Part shown: positions 33,907 to 43,314 of the stretch, piece by piece
Position numbering within the stretch: position 1 is the stretch's first letter
Layout of the letters: every line of letters begins with the position of its first letter
Virus record (IMG/VR): IMGVR_UViG_3300036715_003906
Span: 62,001 to 126,000 of that record
Source of the DNA: a virus
Reading direction: 5' to 3' (one strand)
DNA: 64,000 nt
Notes under the pieces: generated by a model
Database searches by the model: none
Told to the model about the DNA's origin: nothing
The model's input: only the letters and a program-made list of their open reading frames with translations
Translations under genes and position numbers: made by a program

Positions 33907-36900
33907 TCAGTGGGGGAGCGCGGAGAGCTTCTGCTGGTCGTGGCGGATCTGCTGCCGGAGCGGGGCGGTGTCGGCGTCGCTGGCCCCGCTCTGGACCATG
34001 GCCTTGAGCTGCCCCTGGGCCTGGTTGATCTGGCCCTGAAGCTGCGCTCGCTCCCCCGAGGCCCGGAGCTTCTGCCCGAAGGACGACCAGGTAGAGGTGA
34101 GGTCGTCCCGCGCCGAGGACCCCTGGAGGGCAATGGCCGCGGGGTCCCCGACCGCCGCCCGGTTCATCGGGGAGAAGGGGGGCGAGAGGGGCGAAGGAAC
34201 CGGGGCCCCGCCCGCATCCGTCGGGGGGGCGTCCGTGGACTCGGACGTGCTCCCCCGCAGGGCCTGTTCGAGCCGCTGGTGGGGCCCGTCGAGGGTCTCG
34301 TACAGGTTGAAGAGGTAGCGGTTGACGATGTCCGCGGCCTGGGTCGGGCTGAGGAGCGCCGGGGCCGGGCCCGTGGGCACCACCGGGCCGCCATCGGTGA
34401 CCCCGAAGAGGCTGGCCGTGTCGGGCACGGCCCCTTTCAGGATCTTGACCTGGTAACCGTTCGTGAGGAAGGCCAGGTCGCTCCGGCCGAGAAGGCAGGC
34501 GCAGTCCTCATCAGGGTACTGCCCCTGCTTGATAAAGGTCATCTCGGCGAGGGTGAGGGCCCGGCTGAGCTGCGTCGCCTCGACCGAGTTCGAGAAGCCC
34601 TTTTGCTGCGGGCTACCGAGGGGGGCGGCATCGACGAAGTTTGACCCCGCCGCCACGAACTCCGCCTTGCCCGTCTTCGGGTTGTAGACGCCCGCGGTCT
34701 CAAGATCGTCCAGCTCCAGACGTGCCACGGCTTCCGCGGGGTTCGTCGAGGTCGACGTGACCGAGGTGAGCCCCGCCGACTGGGCCGTGAGGGTCGCGAA
34801 AAGGTCCCCGGAGAGGGCGAGCTGGATGTCGACGGAGGCGGCGTCGTTGCGGCCGACGAAGGTGGGCACCAGGCGGCCGTCCCGCATGGCCACGCCCCGG
34901 CCATAGCGGAAGTGGCCGATGACCTCGAAGCCCCGCTCATCGCTGATGGGCCGGATGAGGGCCGTATGGCCCTCGACCACGGCGACCGCCTGGCCGCTCT
35001 CGGTCACGCTGCTCAGGTTCTTCGTGGGGAGCAGGACCATCTCCGAGATGCTCTTCTTGAGGTCGTGGGCGTAGACGTAGACCCCGGCGGAGTTGAGCCC
35101 GTACTGGTAGCGGTTGTTGAGGTGCTTCGTCCGCAGGTCGTCCTCGGCCGTCGAGGTGTGCTGGGCCGTCAGGTACTTGCCCACCTCGGCGAGCCCCGCC
35201 TTCATCTGCTGGGCACGCTTGGGGTCCGTGTAGGCGTTGAGCTGCTTGCCCTTGGTCCCCGCGTTCTTGGCCAGGTCGTCAGGCTGCGGCTGGAAGGGCC
35301 TCGTGTAGACGAGGGTGGCGTTGGGGAAGCCCACGGCCCGCCCCGTCTTCGGATGCCGCAGGACGAGGGCCTCGTAGGGGTTATCCCCTTGCACGCTGGC
35401 GAGGGCCTCGGGGGTGGGGGGAAGCGTCGCCGCCGACCCCAGGGTGAGCTGGTAGACGCCCCCCTTGCTGAGCTGCCGGCTGCTGTACTTGTAGGTGTCG
35501 TCCTTGCCCGGCGTCGCCCCGTCGACCTTCTTCAAGTCGAGCTTGCCCACGCCCCGGGGAGCAAAGAACTTCTGGCGCTTGGCCGTGAGGGTCAAGGTGG
35601 TCTCGCACCGGCCACCCATGGTGATGTTGTGGCTGATCCCGTGGACGTACCAGACCTGGTCCTTCGGAGCGAGGTAGACCGGGAACCCCAGGCGCAGCTC
35701 GGGCCGGAGCGGGATGTTGACCGAACCACGGTGACGCTTCGAGTTGATCCGGTCGAGGATGTCGAGGCCGTGGTAAAACATGAGCAGGGGGTCGCTCATG
35801 AACTCGGAGTTGTAGGGGTGGGGCCGCCAGCCGTACTTGCGGAGGAGGTGGTAGTCCGTGACGCTCGTGAAGGGCGTGATCTCCTCGGGGAAGCCGTACT
35901 CGACGTTCCCCCCGTAGGACCCCTGCATCTGGATTTGCGTCACCACCTCGGACTCGGAATCACTGAGATTCCACGAGATAATGTCGATATCCTGAATCCA
36001 CGAGAGGGGCTTGTTCCCGAGGACGTCCAGGTTGAAGAAGGGCGGCTTGAACACGATGTCGCCGGTGACGTCCATGTACAGCTCGAAGCCGATGGCCTCC
36101 TTGGCGGCATTCGCCAGCTCCATCTTCGTCTGGTAGCTCGACTGCCAGAAGTTGACCTGCCCGGCGTCGTTGAACTGCGTGCGGAAGGCGACCACGGAGG
36201 GGTCCGTGGGGTCGAAGACCATCTGCCCGCCCGCGGCCCCGCCGTTGGCGTTGCGCACGGCCGTCGAGGCGAAGGGCTGCCGGGCCGCCCCCTTGCCCGA
36301 ACGCTGGGCCTCGGAGAGCGTATCGCCCCGGACCGCGACCCCGTTCACCCCGTAGAGGAGCAGGTTCGACCGGACGCGGGAAAAACGCTGCTCCCAGTAG
36401 GACATGATGTCCCGGAGGGCCGAGGAGAACGCCTGCTTCTGCCCCCCGTTCTCCTTGGTGAGCGAGATGAGGGACCCCGACCCGATGACGACGTCCCCGA
36501 ACGCCTGCTGGGCGACGGTCCAGATCACGTCATAAGGATTCATCCCATAGAAAACATTGCCGAAAATGCTGGTCCCCGCCTGGCCCTTCGGGGCCGTGAA
36601 GGCGGGATTGATGTTCATCCGGCAGAGGTCCCACCACTTGAGGATATCGGCGCACGAGATGGACACCGTGTGCTCGCCCCCGGAGTAGCTGTCGCCCACC
36701 TCCGTGATGATCCCCCAGAAGATCGGGTAATACTGGGGCACGCCCTCGACGAGATAGAAGCCCTTGGCGTAGATCTCGATCTCCATCATCTCCGTGATGA
36801 CGGGCTGCCCCTCGAAGAAGAAGTCGTCGATCGCGTGCCGGGGGATGCTCAGGTTGACCGAGGCCGATCCGGGGACGCTCTCGACCGACAGATCCACGCT

Positions 36901-37059
36901 GATCTGCGTGATGAACTTGTTGAAATCGAAGCGTCGCCGGCAGCTCGGGCAGCCGATGAGATCCGTCTCGCCATTGATGTACACGATGGCATCGGGCGCG
37001 TGGATCACGGTGGGCCGGACGCCCGCCTGGTACGTGCCGCTGAACGGGGAGCGAGCCAT
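33907..37059 (-). CDS. Baseplate hub protein (gp27/gpD-like), 1050 aa
   Basis: The N-terminal 430 residues have the pattern of hub proteins: an early domain with 'ISVDLSVESVPGSASVNLSI', a second beta domain (MMEIEIYAKGFYL...YYPIFWGIITEV), and the segment HTVSISCADILKWWDL. These correspond to the two tube-like domains of gp27/gpD that thread onto the tail tube. The C-terminal 600 residues are additional and end in an Ala/Gln-rich coiled-coil-like helix (QGQINQAQGQLKAM). A C-x2-C pair near residue 37 (CPSCRRRF) may bind a metal or form a disulfide. The order hub, spike, hydrophobic protein downstream is classical. The gene starts 3 bases after the 657-residue gene. Confidence 0.8.
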   Translation of the reverse strand: MARSPFSGTYQAGVRPTVIHAPDAIVYINGETDLIGCPSCRRRFDFNKFITQISVDLSVESVPGSASVNLSIPRHAIDDFFFEGQPVITEMMEIEIYAKGFYLVEGVPQYYPIFWGIITEVGDSYSGGEHTVSISCADILKWWDLCRMNINPAFTAPKGQAGTSIFGNVFYGMNPYDVIWTVAQQAFGDVVIGSGSLISLTKENGGQKQAFSSALRDIMSYWEQRFSRVRSNLLLYGVNGVAVRGDTLSEAQRSGKGAARQPFASTAVRNANGGAAGGQMVFDPTDPSVVAFRTQFNDAGQVNFWQSSYQTKMELANAAKEAIGFELYMDVTGDIVFKPPFFNLDVLGNKPLSWIQDIDIISWNLSDSESEVVTQIQMQGSYGGNVEYGFPEEITPFTSVTDYHLLRKYGWRPHPYNSEFMSDPLLMFYHGLDILDRINSKRHRGSVNIPLRPELRLGFPVYLAPKDQVWYVHGISHNITMGGRCETTLTLTAKRQKFFAPRGVGKLDLKKVDGATPGKDDTYKYSSRQLSKGGVYQLTLGSAATLPPTPEALASVQGDNPYEALVLRHPKTGRAVGFPNATLVYTRPFQPQPDDLAKNAGTKGKQLNAYTDPKRAQQMKAGLAEVGKYLTAQHTSTAEDDLRTKHLNNRYQYGLNSAGVYVYAHDLKKSISEMVLLPTKNLSSVTESGQAVAVVEGHTALIRPISDERGFEVIGHFRYGRGVAMRDGRLVPTFVGRNDAASVDIQLALSGDLFATLTAQSAGLTSVTSTSTNPAEAVARLELDDLETAGVYNPKTGKAEFVAAGSNFVDAAPLGSPQQKGFSNSVEATQLSRALTLAEMTFIKQGQYPDEDCACLLGRSDLAFLTNGYQVKILKGAVPDTASLFGVTDGGPVVPTGPAPALLSPTQAADIVNRYLFNLYETLDGPHQRLEQALRGSTSESTDAPPTDAGGAPVPSPLSPPFSPMNRAAVGDPAAIALQGSSARDDLTSTWSSFGQKLRASGERAQLQGQINQAQGQLKAMVQSGASDADTAPLRQQIRHDQQKLSALPH

Positions 37060-37062
37060 GGT

Positions 37063-39036
37063 CTACCTCTTTGGTTTCGCGAACGTGCGGGACGCGCCCC
37101 CGGGGCCCGCGGTCCCGGACTTGGCGGCCTGCCCCGGAAAGAGCTTCGCGGCAAGCTCGGCGTTCGACAGGGGCGGGTCGGCGAAGATGTTGCCCGGGTC
37201 CTTCGGGGCCAGGCGCTGCTCCTGGGCCGCCCGCTCCCCGTCGGCGATGATCCGGGCCTCGTTCGCCGCGATGTCCGCATCCGACATGACCCGGCCGAAC
37301 ACCCCCGTCTCTCCGATGAGGGCGTCCCCGGTCACGGAGAGGGGCTTCGACCCCGCGGGCTTGCCGAAGGAGTCGGGGGCCCCGGCCGCCACCCTGGGGT
37401 CGACCACGGGGTCGAGGAGGAAGGTCGCCCGCACCGTGAAGGAGAAGTCGTAGTCGAGCGAGAAGGGCTTTTCGTCCGACTCGCTGACGTTGAAGGAGTC
37501 GAAGCTCCCGATGTAGATCGTGTTGTCGTAGTAGATGTACACGGACCCGACGAGGGCGAGGTTGTTGGGGCGGCTCGTCGTCGGGTCCGTGAGGTCGTCG
37601 ATCCAGATGCCCCCATTGTTCTTGTAGATCAGGTACAGGCTCAGGAAGTTGCCGTACCCGGCCGAGAAGTTGCGGGCCATCCGGGTGAGCCCCGGCCCCG
37701 TCCCGGGGGAACCGAGGGGCGTCCCCGCGGCGTCCATGGCGTAGAAGCCCGCCACCCGGCCCGAGGCGCTGATCTTGTCCTGCCCCTCCCCCCAGTGCTC
37801 GACGATGGGCCCGTTCCGCCCCCAGTTGCCGTCCGAGACGATCTTCTCCGTGGCGACCTTGAAGGAAGTCGGGTTGACGAGCATCCGCAGGGGCGGCGTC
37901 CGGGCCATCTGGTCGACGGCCTGCTGGAGAGCCCGGATCTGCGCCTGCTGCTGGGCCGCGAGCTGCTGGCCGAGCTGGGTCTGGTTGAGGTCCCGGTTCT
38001 CCTTGGTCGCGGCGGCCTTCTGGGCCTCCTGGGCGTTGTCCGCCCCCGTGGCCTGCCAGGAGGCGGATTGCCCAAGGTTGGGGTTCTGGTCGAGGGCGGC
38101 CTTGCCGTTGGCGATCCCGGCGGCGAGGGACCCGGGAAGCGAGGGTAGAATCGAGGCCAGATCCTCGGTCGTGATGTACCCCTTCCCGTCCCGGTCGAGC
38201 CCCTTGTTCTCCCGGTAGGAGACCTGCTGCTGCTCGCACTTGTCGTAGCCCTTGTCGCACGCCGAACCGTCGTAGAGGGACCCGTTGGGGTTGTTGAAGC
38301 CTCCGAAGTTCTTGCGGTAGAGCTGTGCGGCCGAGGAGCCCTTCGACCCCTTGAAGTATTTTTCAACCCAGATGAGCTGCTCGCTGGCAGGGACGTTCTC
38401 GTAGGTGTCCCAGTACCCGGGGGGCATCCCGAACGCCGTACCGGTGGCCTGCGTCATCTGGTTGAGGCCCTTGGCCTGGGGCTTCCCCGTCTTGGAGTTC
38501 CGGTTCACCGACCCCGGGCTGAACTTGCTCTCGCTGTAGAGCACCCGCGCCAGGTCCTCCGGCGCAATGCTCAGCCGCTGGCACATGGCGACGTACTTGG
38601 CCCAGAAGTCGACGTCGTCCGAGGACACCATGGTGCCCAGGGACGAGGAAGTGGACCCCCCGGCGACGGGGGCCGCGGGGAGCGTCCCATCCGTGCCGAA
38701 GGTCTGCTGAAGAGCACTGGTGCCCCCGAGCGCCGAGACGCTGTCCCCCGTGTACCCCTGGAGAGCCGCGACCGACGAGGAGCGGTCGAGGAGACGCCCG
38801 GTGATGTTGGCCGAAGGGGGGATGAGCCCGATCACGAACAGGTGACAGTCCTGCCGGCGCCGGGGACGGACGGCCGTGAGCGGGATGAAGTCCGCGCCGA
38901 GGGGGTCCCCCTCCGTCTTGAGTACGTTGTGCCGCCCGAGCAGGTCGTAGATGCCCGGGGCGTAGAAGCCCGCGGTCTCCTCGATCTGCTCGTAGATCCG
39001 CGTCGGGGACGTGGCCGGGGTCTTCGTGTCCGCCAT
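37063..39036 (-). CDS. Baseplate protein with lytic transglycosylase domain and EF-hand-like loop (657 aa)
   Basis: Residues about 142-255 look like an SLT-type (goose-lysozyme-like) transglycosylase: a helix with catalytic candidate E169 in YSESKFSP, then AKGLNQMTQATGTAFGM, the usual 'G-L-x-Q-(M/I)' strand. Such enzymes cut peptidoglycan during DNA injection. Residues 281-292 (DRDGKGYITTED) match an EF-hand calcium loop at positions 1, 3, 6, 8 and 12. After a Gln/Ala-rich helical linker, a C-terminal domain from about 382 (LVNPTSF...EHWGEGQDKISASG...IYIGSFDSFNV) is shared with the next gene product. This places it in the baseplate, upstream of the hub, where tail lysins and LysM-type connectors are found. 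Confidence 0.8.
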   Translation of the reverse strand: MADTKTPATSPTRIYEQIEETAGFYAPGIYDLLGRHNVLKTEGDPLGADFIPLTAVRPRRRQDCHLFVIGLIPPSANITGRLLDRSSSVAALQGYTGDSVSALGGTSALQQTFGTDGTLPAAPVAGGSTSSSLGTMVSSDDVDFWAKYVAMCQRLSIAPEDLARVLYSESKFSPGSVNRNSKTGKPQAKGLNQMTQATGTAFGMPPGYWDTYENVPASEQLIWVEKYFKGSKGSSAAQLYRKNFGGFNNPNGSLYDGSACDKGYDKCEQQQVSYRENKGLDRDGKGYITTEDLASILPSLPGSLAAGIANGKAALDQNPNLGQSASWQATGADNAQEAQKAAATKENRDLNQTQLGQQLAAQQQAQIRALQQAVDQMARTPPLRMLVNPTSFKVATEKIVSDGNWGRNGPIVEHWGEGQDKISASGRVAGFYAMDAAGTPLGSPGTGPGLTRMARNFSAGYGNFLSLYLIYKNNGGIWIDDLTDPTTSRPNNLALVGSVYIYYDNTIYIGSFDSFNVSESDEKPFSLDYDFSFTVRATFLLDPVVDPRVAAGAPDSFGKPAGSKPLSVTGDALIGETGVFGRVMSDADIAANEARIIADGERAAQEQRLAPKDPGNIFADPPLSNAELAAKLFPGQAAKSGTAGPGGASRTFAKPKR

Positions 39037-39039
39037 GGC

Positions 39040-39750
39040 TCAGCGTCCCACGCCCACGGTCGAGGGAACCCGGACCTGCCGGTTCTGGGTCTGGAAGTTG
39101 GGGTTCACCTGCCCCGTGTCGAGCCCGCCGCCACGGGACACCGTCCCCACCTCCGTGGTCGTCCGGTTCACGCCAGGGATTTTCAGGATCGTCTCTTCCA
39201 CCTTGAAGCTCCAGTTGAGGCGAAACGCAAAGGGGCTCGCCTCCGTCTCCTCGACATCGAAGGAGCGGAAGGACCCGATGTACGTCCCGCGATCGTAGAG
39301 GATCATGACGTGCCCTTGCAGGACAATCGCGCCGGCTGGGTTGCGGACCGACCCGTTGTTCAGGAAGAGGTCGTAGAGGTCCCGGTAGCGGTCCCACGCG
39401 ATGCTCTGCTGCCGGAGCACGCTGGAGACCCCCGTCAGGAAGTTGACGAAGGCCCCCGTGCTCCCCTCGGCGCTGATCTCGGTCAGGTCATCCCCCCAGT
39501 GCTGCTCGACGAAGCCCCCGCGGGTCTGGAAGCGCTCGACCTTCTTTGTGTGGCTCTCGGAGAAGCTCGCCGGGTTGACGTGCAAGATCAGGGCATGGGG
39601 GAGGAGCGCCAGGGTCCGGTCAAAGGGGCTCGTGATCTGGAAGGCCATCGGGATGGCCCCCTTCCGCGTCTCCGCCGGATGGGAGTAGGGCGGCGTGCTG
39701 GAGGGCTGGAAGATCGGCGAGGAGTCCGCGTTGGCAGAGGGGATAGGCAT
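39040..39750 (-). CDS. Baseplate protein, paralogue of the 657-aa C-terminal domain (236 aa)
   Basis: Residues about 35-190 align with residues 382-560 of the neighbouring 657-residue protein. Shared landmarks are (L/H)VNP.SF, E-H-W-G-(D/E), (I/E)SA.G, a helix before LYL/LYD, and YIGSF.SF.V. The two genes are adjacent (3-base gap), suggesting duplication followed by gain of a transglycosylase in one copy. It is located right after the tape measure gene, the usual place for proteins that link tube end and hub (T4 gp53/LysM-type or gpU/X-like). Its exact counterpart is not recognisable by eye. Confidence 0.65.
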   Translation of the reverse strand: MPIPSANADSSPIFQPSSTPPYSHPAETRKGAIPMAFQITSPFDRTLALLPHALILHVNPASFSESHTKKVERFQTRGGFVEQHWGDDLTEISAEGSTGAFVNFLTGVSSVLRQQSIAWDRYRDLYDLFLNNGSVRNPAGAIVLQGHVMILYDRGTYIGSFRSFDVEETEASPFAFRLNWSFKVEETILKIPGVNRTTTEVGTVSRGGGLDTGQVNPNFQTQNRQVRVPSTVGVGR

Positions 39751-39753
39751 GGC

Positions 39754-42700
39754 TCACCGGAGACGGGCAAGGGCCGAGTTGCGGGCAAACACGTCGCTCG
39801 CCCGGGCGTCGATGATCTTCCCGAGGTCGCCCTTGAGAGACAGGATCACCTCGATGCGGCGGGAGTCCCCCCCACCACCCCCCGCGGGCACAATGCGCTC
39901 CCCGGGACCGACCGAGGCCAGGCCCTCCCCCGAGGGCAGGCGCCGCACCTGGGCCACGCCCCCGCTGACGCCGGTGACCACGCCACCCTCGGCGTTCTTC
40001 TGGTAGCTGGCAAGGGCCTGCTGGGGGCCGACCCCCTTGCCAAATTGCTCGGCCAGCATCGGGCCCAGCTCCGCGGGCTTGAGTCCCCCCATCATGGCCT
40101 TCTGGACGTCGCCCTGGGCCACGTCCTTGTAGAGATAGAACTCGTAGAGGGCCGTGCGGAGGGAGTCGAGCATCCCCTTGTCGAGCTGGTCCTGGATGCG
40201 GCTCTTCCACTGGGTCTTGTCGAAGACGATGCCCTTCTGGCGGAGGATCTTCTCGACCTCGCCCAAGGTTCCCACGACCTTCTCCTGCTGCTCGGTCTGC
40301 ACCTCGGCGTGGTCGGCCGTCGTCTGGGCCGCCTGGGCCGTCCGGGCCACCGGAGAGGAAGGCTGCGCCGCCGAAGGGGCCGCCAGGGCCGCGGGCGGTA
40401 GGCCGGTGGCCGCGGGAGACCCCCCCGGAGCCTGGGGACTCGCCACGCCCGCCACGCCCGCCCCGGACAGGGCAGCAAGGAGCTGCCGGGGGTCGAGCTG
40501 CCCGGCGGCCTGGGCGTAGATCTTCCCGATCTGCTCGTCGGTCAGGCCGGCCTTGTTGATATCCACCTCGTCCGCGTTGCCGTTCGCGGCCCCCTGGGCC
40601 CGGAGCTGCGTGTCGAGCGTGCTCACGGCATCGGGGTCCAGCCCCGCGGACTTGGCCGCGGCGAGGAGCCGGTTCACCTTGACCATGGGGTCGTCCGACC
40701 CGCCGGCCAACTGGTCGTCGATGGCCTTGCGACCCGCCCTCTGCTGGTCGATGAGGGCGTCCTTCTGCTTGCCGATCGCCTGGGCCCCCGCCACATCGCC
40801 CCCGGCGGCGGTCGCCTGCTCCTTGGCCGCGAGGTCGGCGATCTGCTTCGGGAGCGCTTCGAGGCTCCCGGTCAGCGTCTTGCCCGCACCGGTGCCGAGG
40901 AGGCGCTTGACGACGTCCTCCTTGCCGCCCTTGGCCCCCTCGACCGCGGAGATGATCTCCTGGTTCTTGGTCTTGTAGGCGGCCGAGAGAGACCGGCCCT
41001 TGCCCCCGTCCCCGACGCCCGGGAGCGACGAGAGGGCATCGAACATGCCGACGATAAGGTTGTAGAACGTGGTCTGGAACCAGCCGAAGAAGGCCGCGAT
41101 CTTGGCGTTGAAGCTCTCGGTCATGTCGAGCTGCTTCTGCGCGGCGTCGCGGGTGTCGGTGATCCCCTTGACCTGCTTCTGGGCGTCATCCCCCATGGAG
41201 GACAGGATGTCGTCGTAGTCGGCCGAGTCGATGTCCTCGGGCTTGAGCCCTGCCTTCTTGAGCGCCGCCTGCCCGGCGTCCGTGCCCTGGTTCTTCTTGA
41301 GCCAATCGCGCTGGTCGTCGATGGCCTCCTCGAACTGCGCCAGGCTCCGAAACATCTTCCGATCGATGCCCTGCTTGTCGGCCAGCATCTCCGACCCGAG
41401 GTCCCCGACCCGGTCGCGCAGCTTGCCCTTGCCCGTGATGTTGAGCGAGTCCTTGAGCACCTGGAGCGAGGCCCCGGCCCCGAGGTTCCCCATGGCCATG
41501 GAGGACCCGAAGACGCCCTTCTTGTTGGCCGTGGAATCCATCCGCATCTCGCTGATGGCTTCCCGGAGCGCCCCCTTCTGCTCGTCGGCGACGCCCTCCA
41601 GCAAGTCGTCGTAGCTCTTCTTCATCAGGTCGTCGCGGGTGAGACCCTTCTTGCCCCCGTTGCGTTCGATCTCGCTGGCCACCCCGGCCGACTTGCGGGC
41701 GAGTTCCTTCTCGACGACCTCCCCGCCCTTGCTGCCCCCGAGCATGTTGGTCTGGAGGAGCTGGACGCGGCCCATCCCCTTGAGGGCGTTCGTGGCCGTC
41801 TGCATGAACTTCGCGGCGTTCCGCGGGGACATGACCTTGCTGAGCAGGGTCATGATGTGGATCGTCTCGTCGAGGCGCGTGTTGTACAGGGCCAGATCCG
41901 AGGAGACCCCCTTGATCATGGTGAAGAAGCGCTGGGACGAGACGCCCGCCTCCGCCGCCCCCCGCTCCATGGCCTGGAAGGAGTCGACGACGTTCCCGGC
42001 GCTCATGCCGAGTTCCGTCATCATCTCGCCCTGGAAGCTGGCGATTTCTTGCAAGGGCACGTTCATCTGCCGGGCGTAGGCCACGGCCATGTGCGTGTTG
42101 CTGGCGAAGACCTTGGCGTAGGCTTCCCCGGCACCCTGGGCCCGCGAGAACTCGTTGGCGATGGTGTGGAGCGACAGCCCCTGCTGGCCGAGCGCGGCGC
42201 TCACCGTCGTGAAATCCTCCTTGCTGAGCCCCCGCATCACGTTGTCGAGCGTGAATGCCTCGTCCCGGAGCTTGGCCATGTCGGCCTCCATCTCCTGGCT
42301 CGCCATGACCACGTTGCCCATGTTCCGACCGAGGGCCCCCGTCGTCGAGGCCGACTCCATGACGGATTTGTTGAACTCCTTGATATGGGCGTCCGCGTCG
42401 AGGAACATCTGGACCAGGCCCACGATGGCGCCCCCCAGGACCCCCACGAGGGGCCCGATCTTGGCGAGGGACTGGAGGAGGGGCCCGATCCCCTTGGTCG
42501 CGGACCCGAGGGTGGACATCGCCCCCCCGAGCTTCCCGACTCCAGCGCCTGCGATCCCGCCCATGCCCTTGCCCTTGGCCTGGAGCTTCCCGCCCATCCG
42601 CTGGAGGCTCGACCCGGGCTTGTGGAGCACCTCGGTGAGCCCCTTGCCGGCCCCCTTGATCGCGATGTCGAGGCCCGTCCCGAGGAGCTTGGCGCCCGAC

Positions 42701-43314
42701 TTCATCGCCGTCTGCCAGTCCCGGTCGAGCATGGCCTTGAAGGGCTCGACCAGCTCCCCCCCCGCGTCGATGGCCGCCTTGACCAGCTCCTCCGTGTTGA
42801 GCCCGAACTTCTCCTGGGCCTTGGTCTTGGCGTCCATGAGCTTGTCCACGGAATCGAGCCGGTTTTTGCGGAGCTTGGTGATCGCCGCCCGCTGATCGTC
42901 GAGCCCCCGGAGCTTCTCCTTCTGCTGCTGGACCTTCTTCCGGTGAGCCTCCATGTCGGTGACGCTGCCCGAGCGCTCGACCAGGACGAGGTTGTGGAGG
43001 GCCCGCTCGGTCTTCTTGATCTTTTTCTGGATCGCGTCGTAGTCGTCCTTCGTCTGCCTCATCGTCTTCTGGTAGAGCTTGGCCGCGACCTTCTGCTGCT
43101 TGTCGAGGTCGGTGACCATCTGGCGACCCTTGGTCACCGACGCGAAGAACTTGCTGACGGCCTGAAACTGGCTCTTTTGGACCGCGTCAAAGGTCTTCTC
43201 CGTGCGCCTCGTGGACGACTGGACGACGGTCTCAAACTTCTTCGACGCCCGCTCGGCCGAGCGAGTGTCGAGGTCGAGCTGGAGCGCTACGAGCTGTTGC
43301 TTATTGGTGGGCAT
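39754..43314 (-). CDS. Tape measure protein (1186 aa)
   Basis: A long, mostly helical protein. Residues 1-150 are a charged coiled coil (many Lys, Gln, Glu, Arg). Residues about 240-300 are Gly/hydrophobic (GIAGAGVGKLGG, then LVGVLGGAIVGLVQMF), the typical membrane-active centre of tape measure proteins. Long Ala/Lys/Glu/Gln helices follow. The C-terminus is a small beta part ending in VILSLKGDLGKI. Order is decisive: tube, two chaperone-like genes, then this gene, then baseplate genes. At about 0.15 nm per residue, 1186 residues would set a tail of roughly 175-180 nm; this is an estimate from the general ruler rule. The ATG overlaps the stop of the preceding gene (ATGA). Confidence 0.88.
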   Translation of the reverse strand: MPTNKQQLVALQLDLDTRSAERASKKFETVVQSSTRRTEKTFDAVQKSQFQAVSKFFASVTKGRQMVTDLDKQQKVAAKLYQKTMRQTKDDYDAIQKKIKKTERALHNLVLVERSGSVTDMEAHRKKVQQQKEKLRGLDDQRAAITKLRKNRLDSVDKLMDAKTKAQEKFGLNTEELVKAAIDAGGELVEPFKAMLDRDWQTAMKSGAKLLGTGLDIAIKGAGKGLTEVLHKPGSSLQRMGGKLQAKGKGMGGIAGAGVGKLGGAMSTLGSATKGIGPLLQSLAKIGPLVGVLGGAIVGLVQMFLDADAHIKEFNKSVMESASTTGALGRNMGNVVMASQEMEADMAKLRDEAFTLDNVMRGLSKEDFTTVSAALGQQGLSLHTIANEFSRAQGAGEAYAKVFASNTHMAVAYARQMNVPLQEIASFQGEMMTELGMSAGNVVDSFQAMERGAAEAGVSSQRFFTMIKGVSSDLALYNTRLDETIHIMTLLSKVMSPRNAAKFMQTATNALKGMGRVQLLQTNMLGGSKGGEVVEKELARKSAGVASEIERNGGKKGLTRDDLMKKSYDDLLEGVADEQKGALREAISEMRMDSTANKKGVFGSSMAMGNLGAGASLQVLKDSLNITGKGKLRDRVGDLGSEMLADKQGIDRKMFRSLAQFEEAIDDQRDWLKKNQGTDAGQAALKKAGLKPEDIDSADYDDILSSMGDDAQKQVKGITDTRDAAQKQLDMTESFNAKIAAFFGWFQTTFYNLIVGMFDALSSLPGVGDGGKGRSLSAAYKTKNQEIISAVEGAKGGKEDVVKRLLGTGAGKTLTGSLEALPKQIADLAAKEQATAAGGDVAGAQAIGKQKDALIDQQRAGRKAIDDQLAGGSDDPMVKVNRLLAAAKSAGLDPDAVSTLDTQLRAQGAANGNADEVDINKAGLTDEQIGKIYAQAAGQLDPRQLLAALSGAGVAGVASPQAPGGSPAATGLPPAALAAPSAAQPSSPVARTAQAAQTTADHAEVQTEQQEKVVGTLGEVEKILRQKGIVFDKTQWKSRIQDQLDKGMLDSLRTALYEFYLYKDVAQGDVQKAMMGGLKPAELGPMLAEQFGKGVGPQQALASYQKNAEGGVVTGVSGGVAQVRRLPSGEGLASVGPGERIVPAGGGGGDSRRIEVILSLKGDLGKIIDARASDVFARNSALARLR

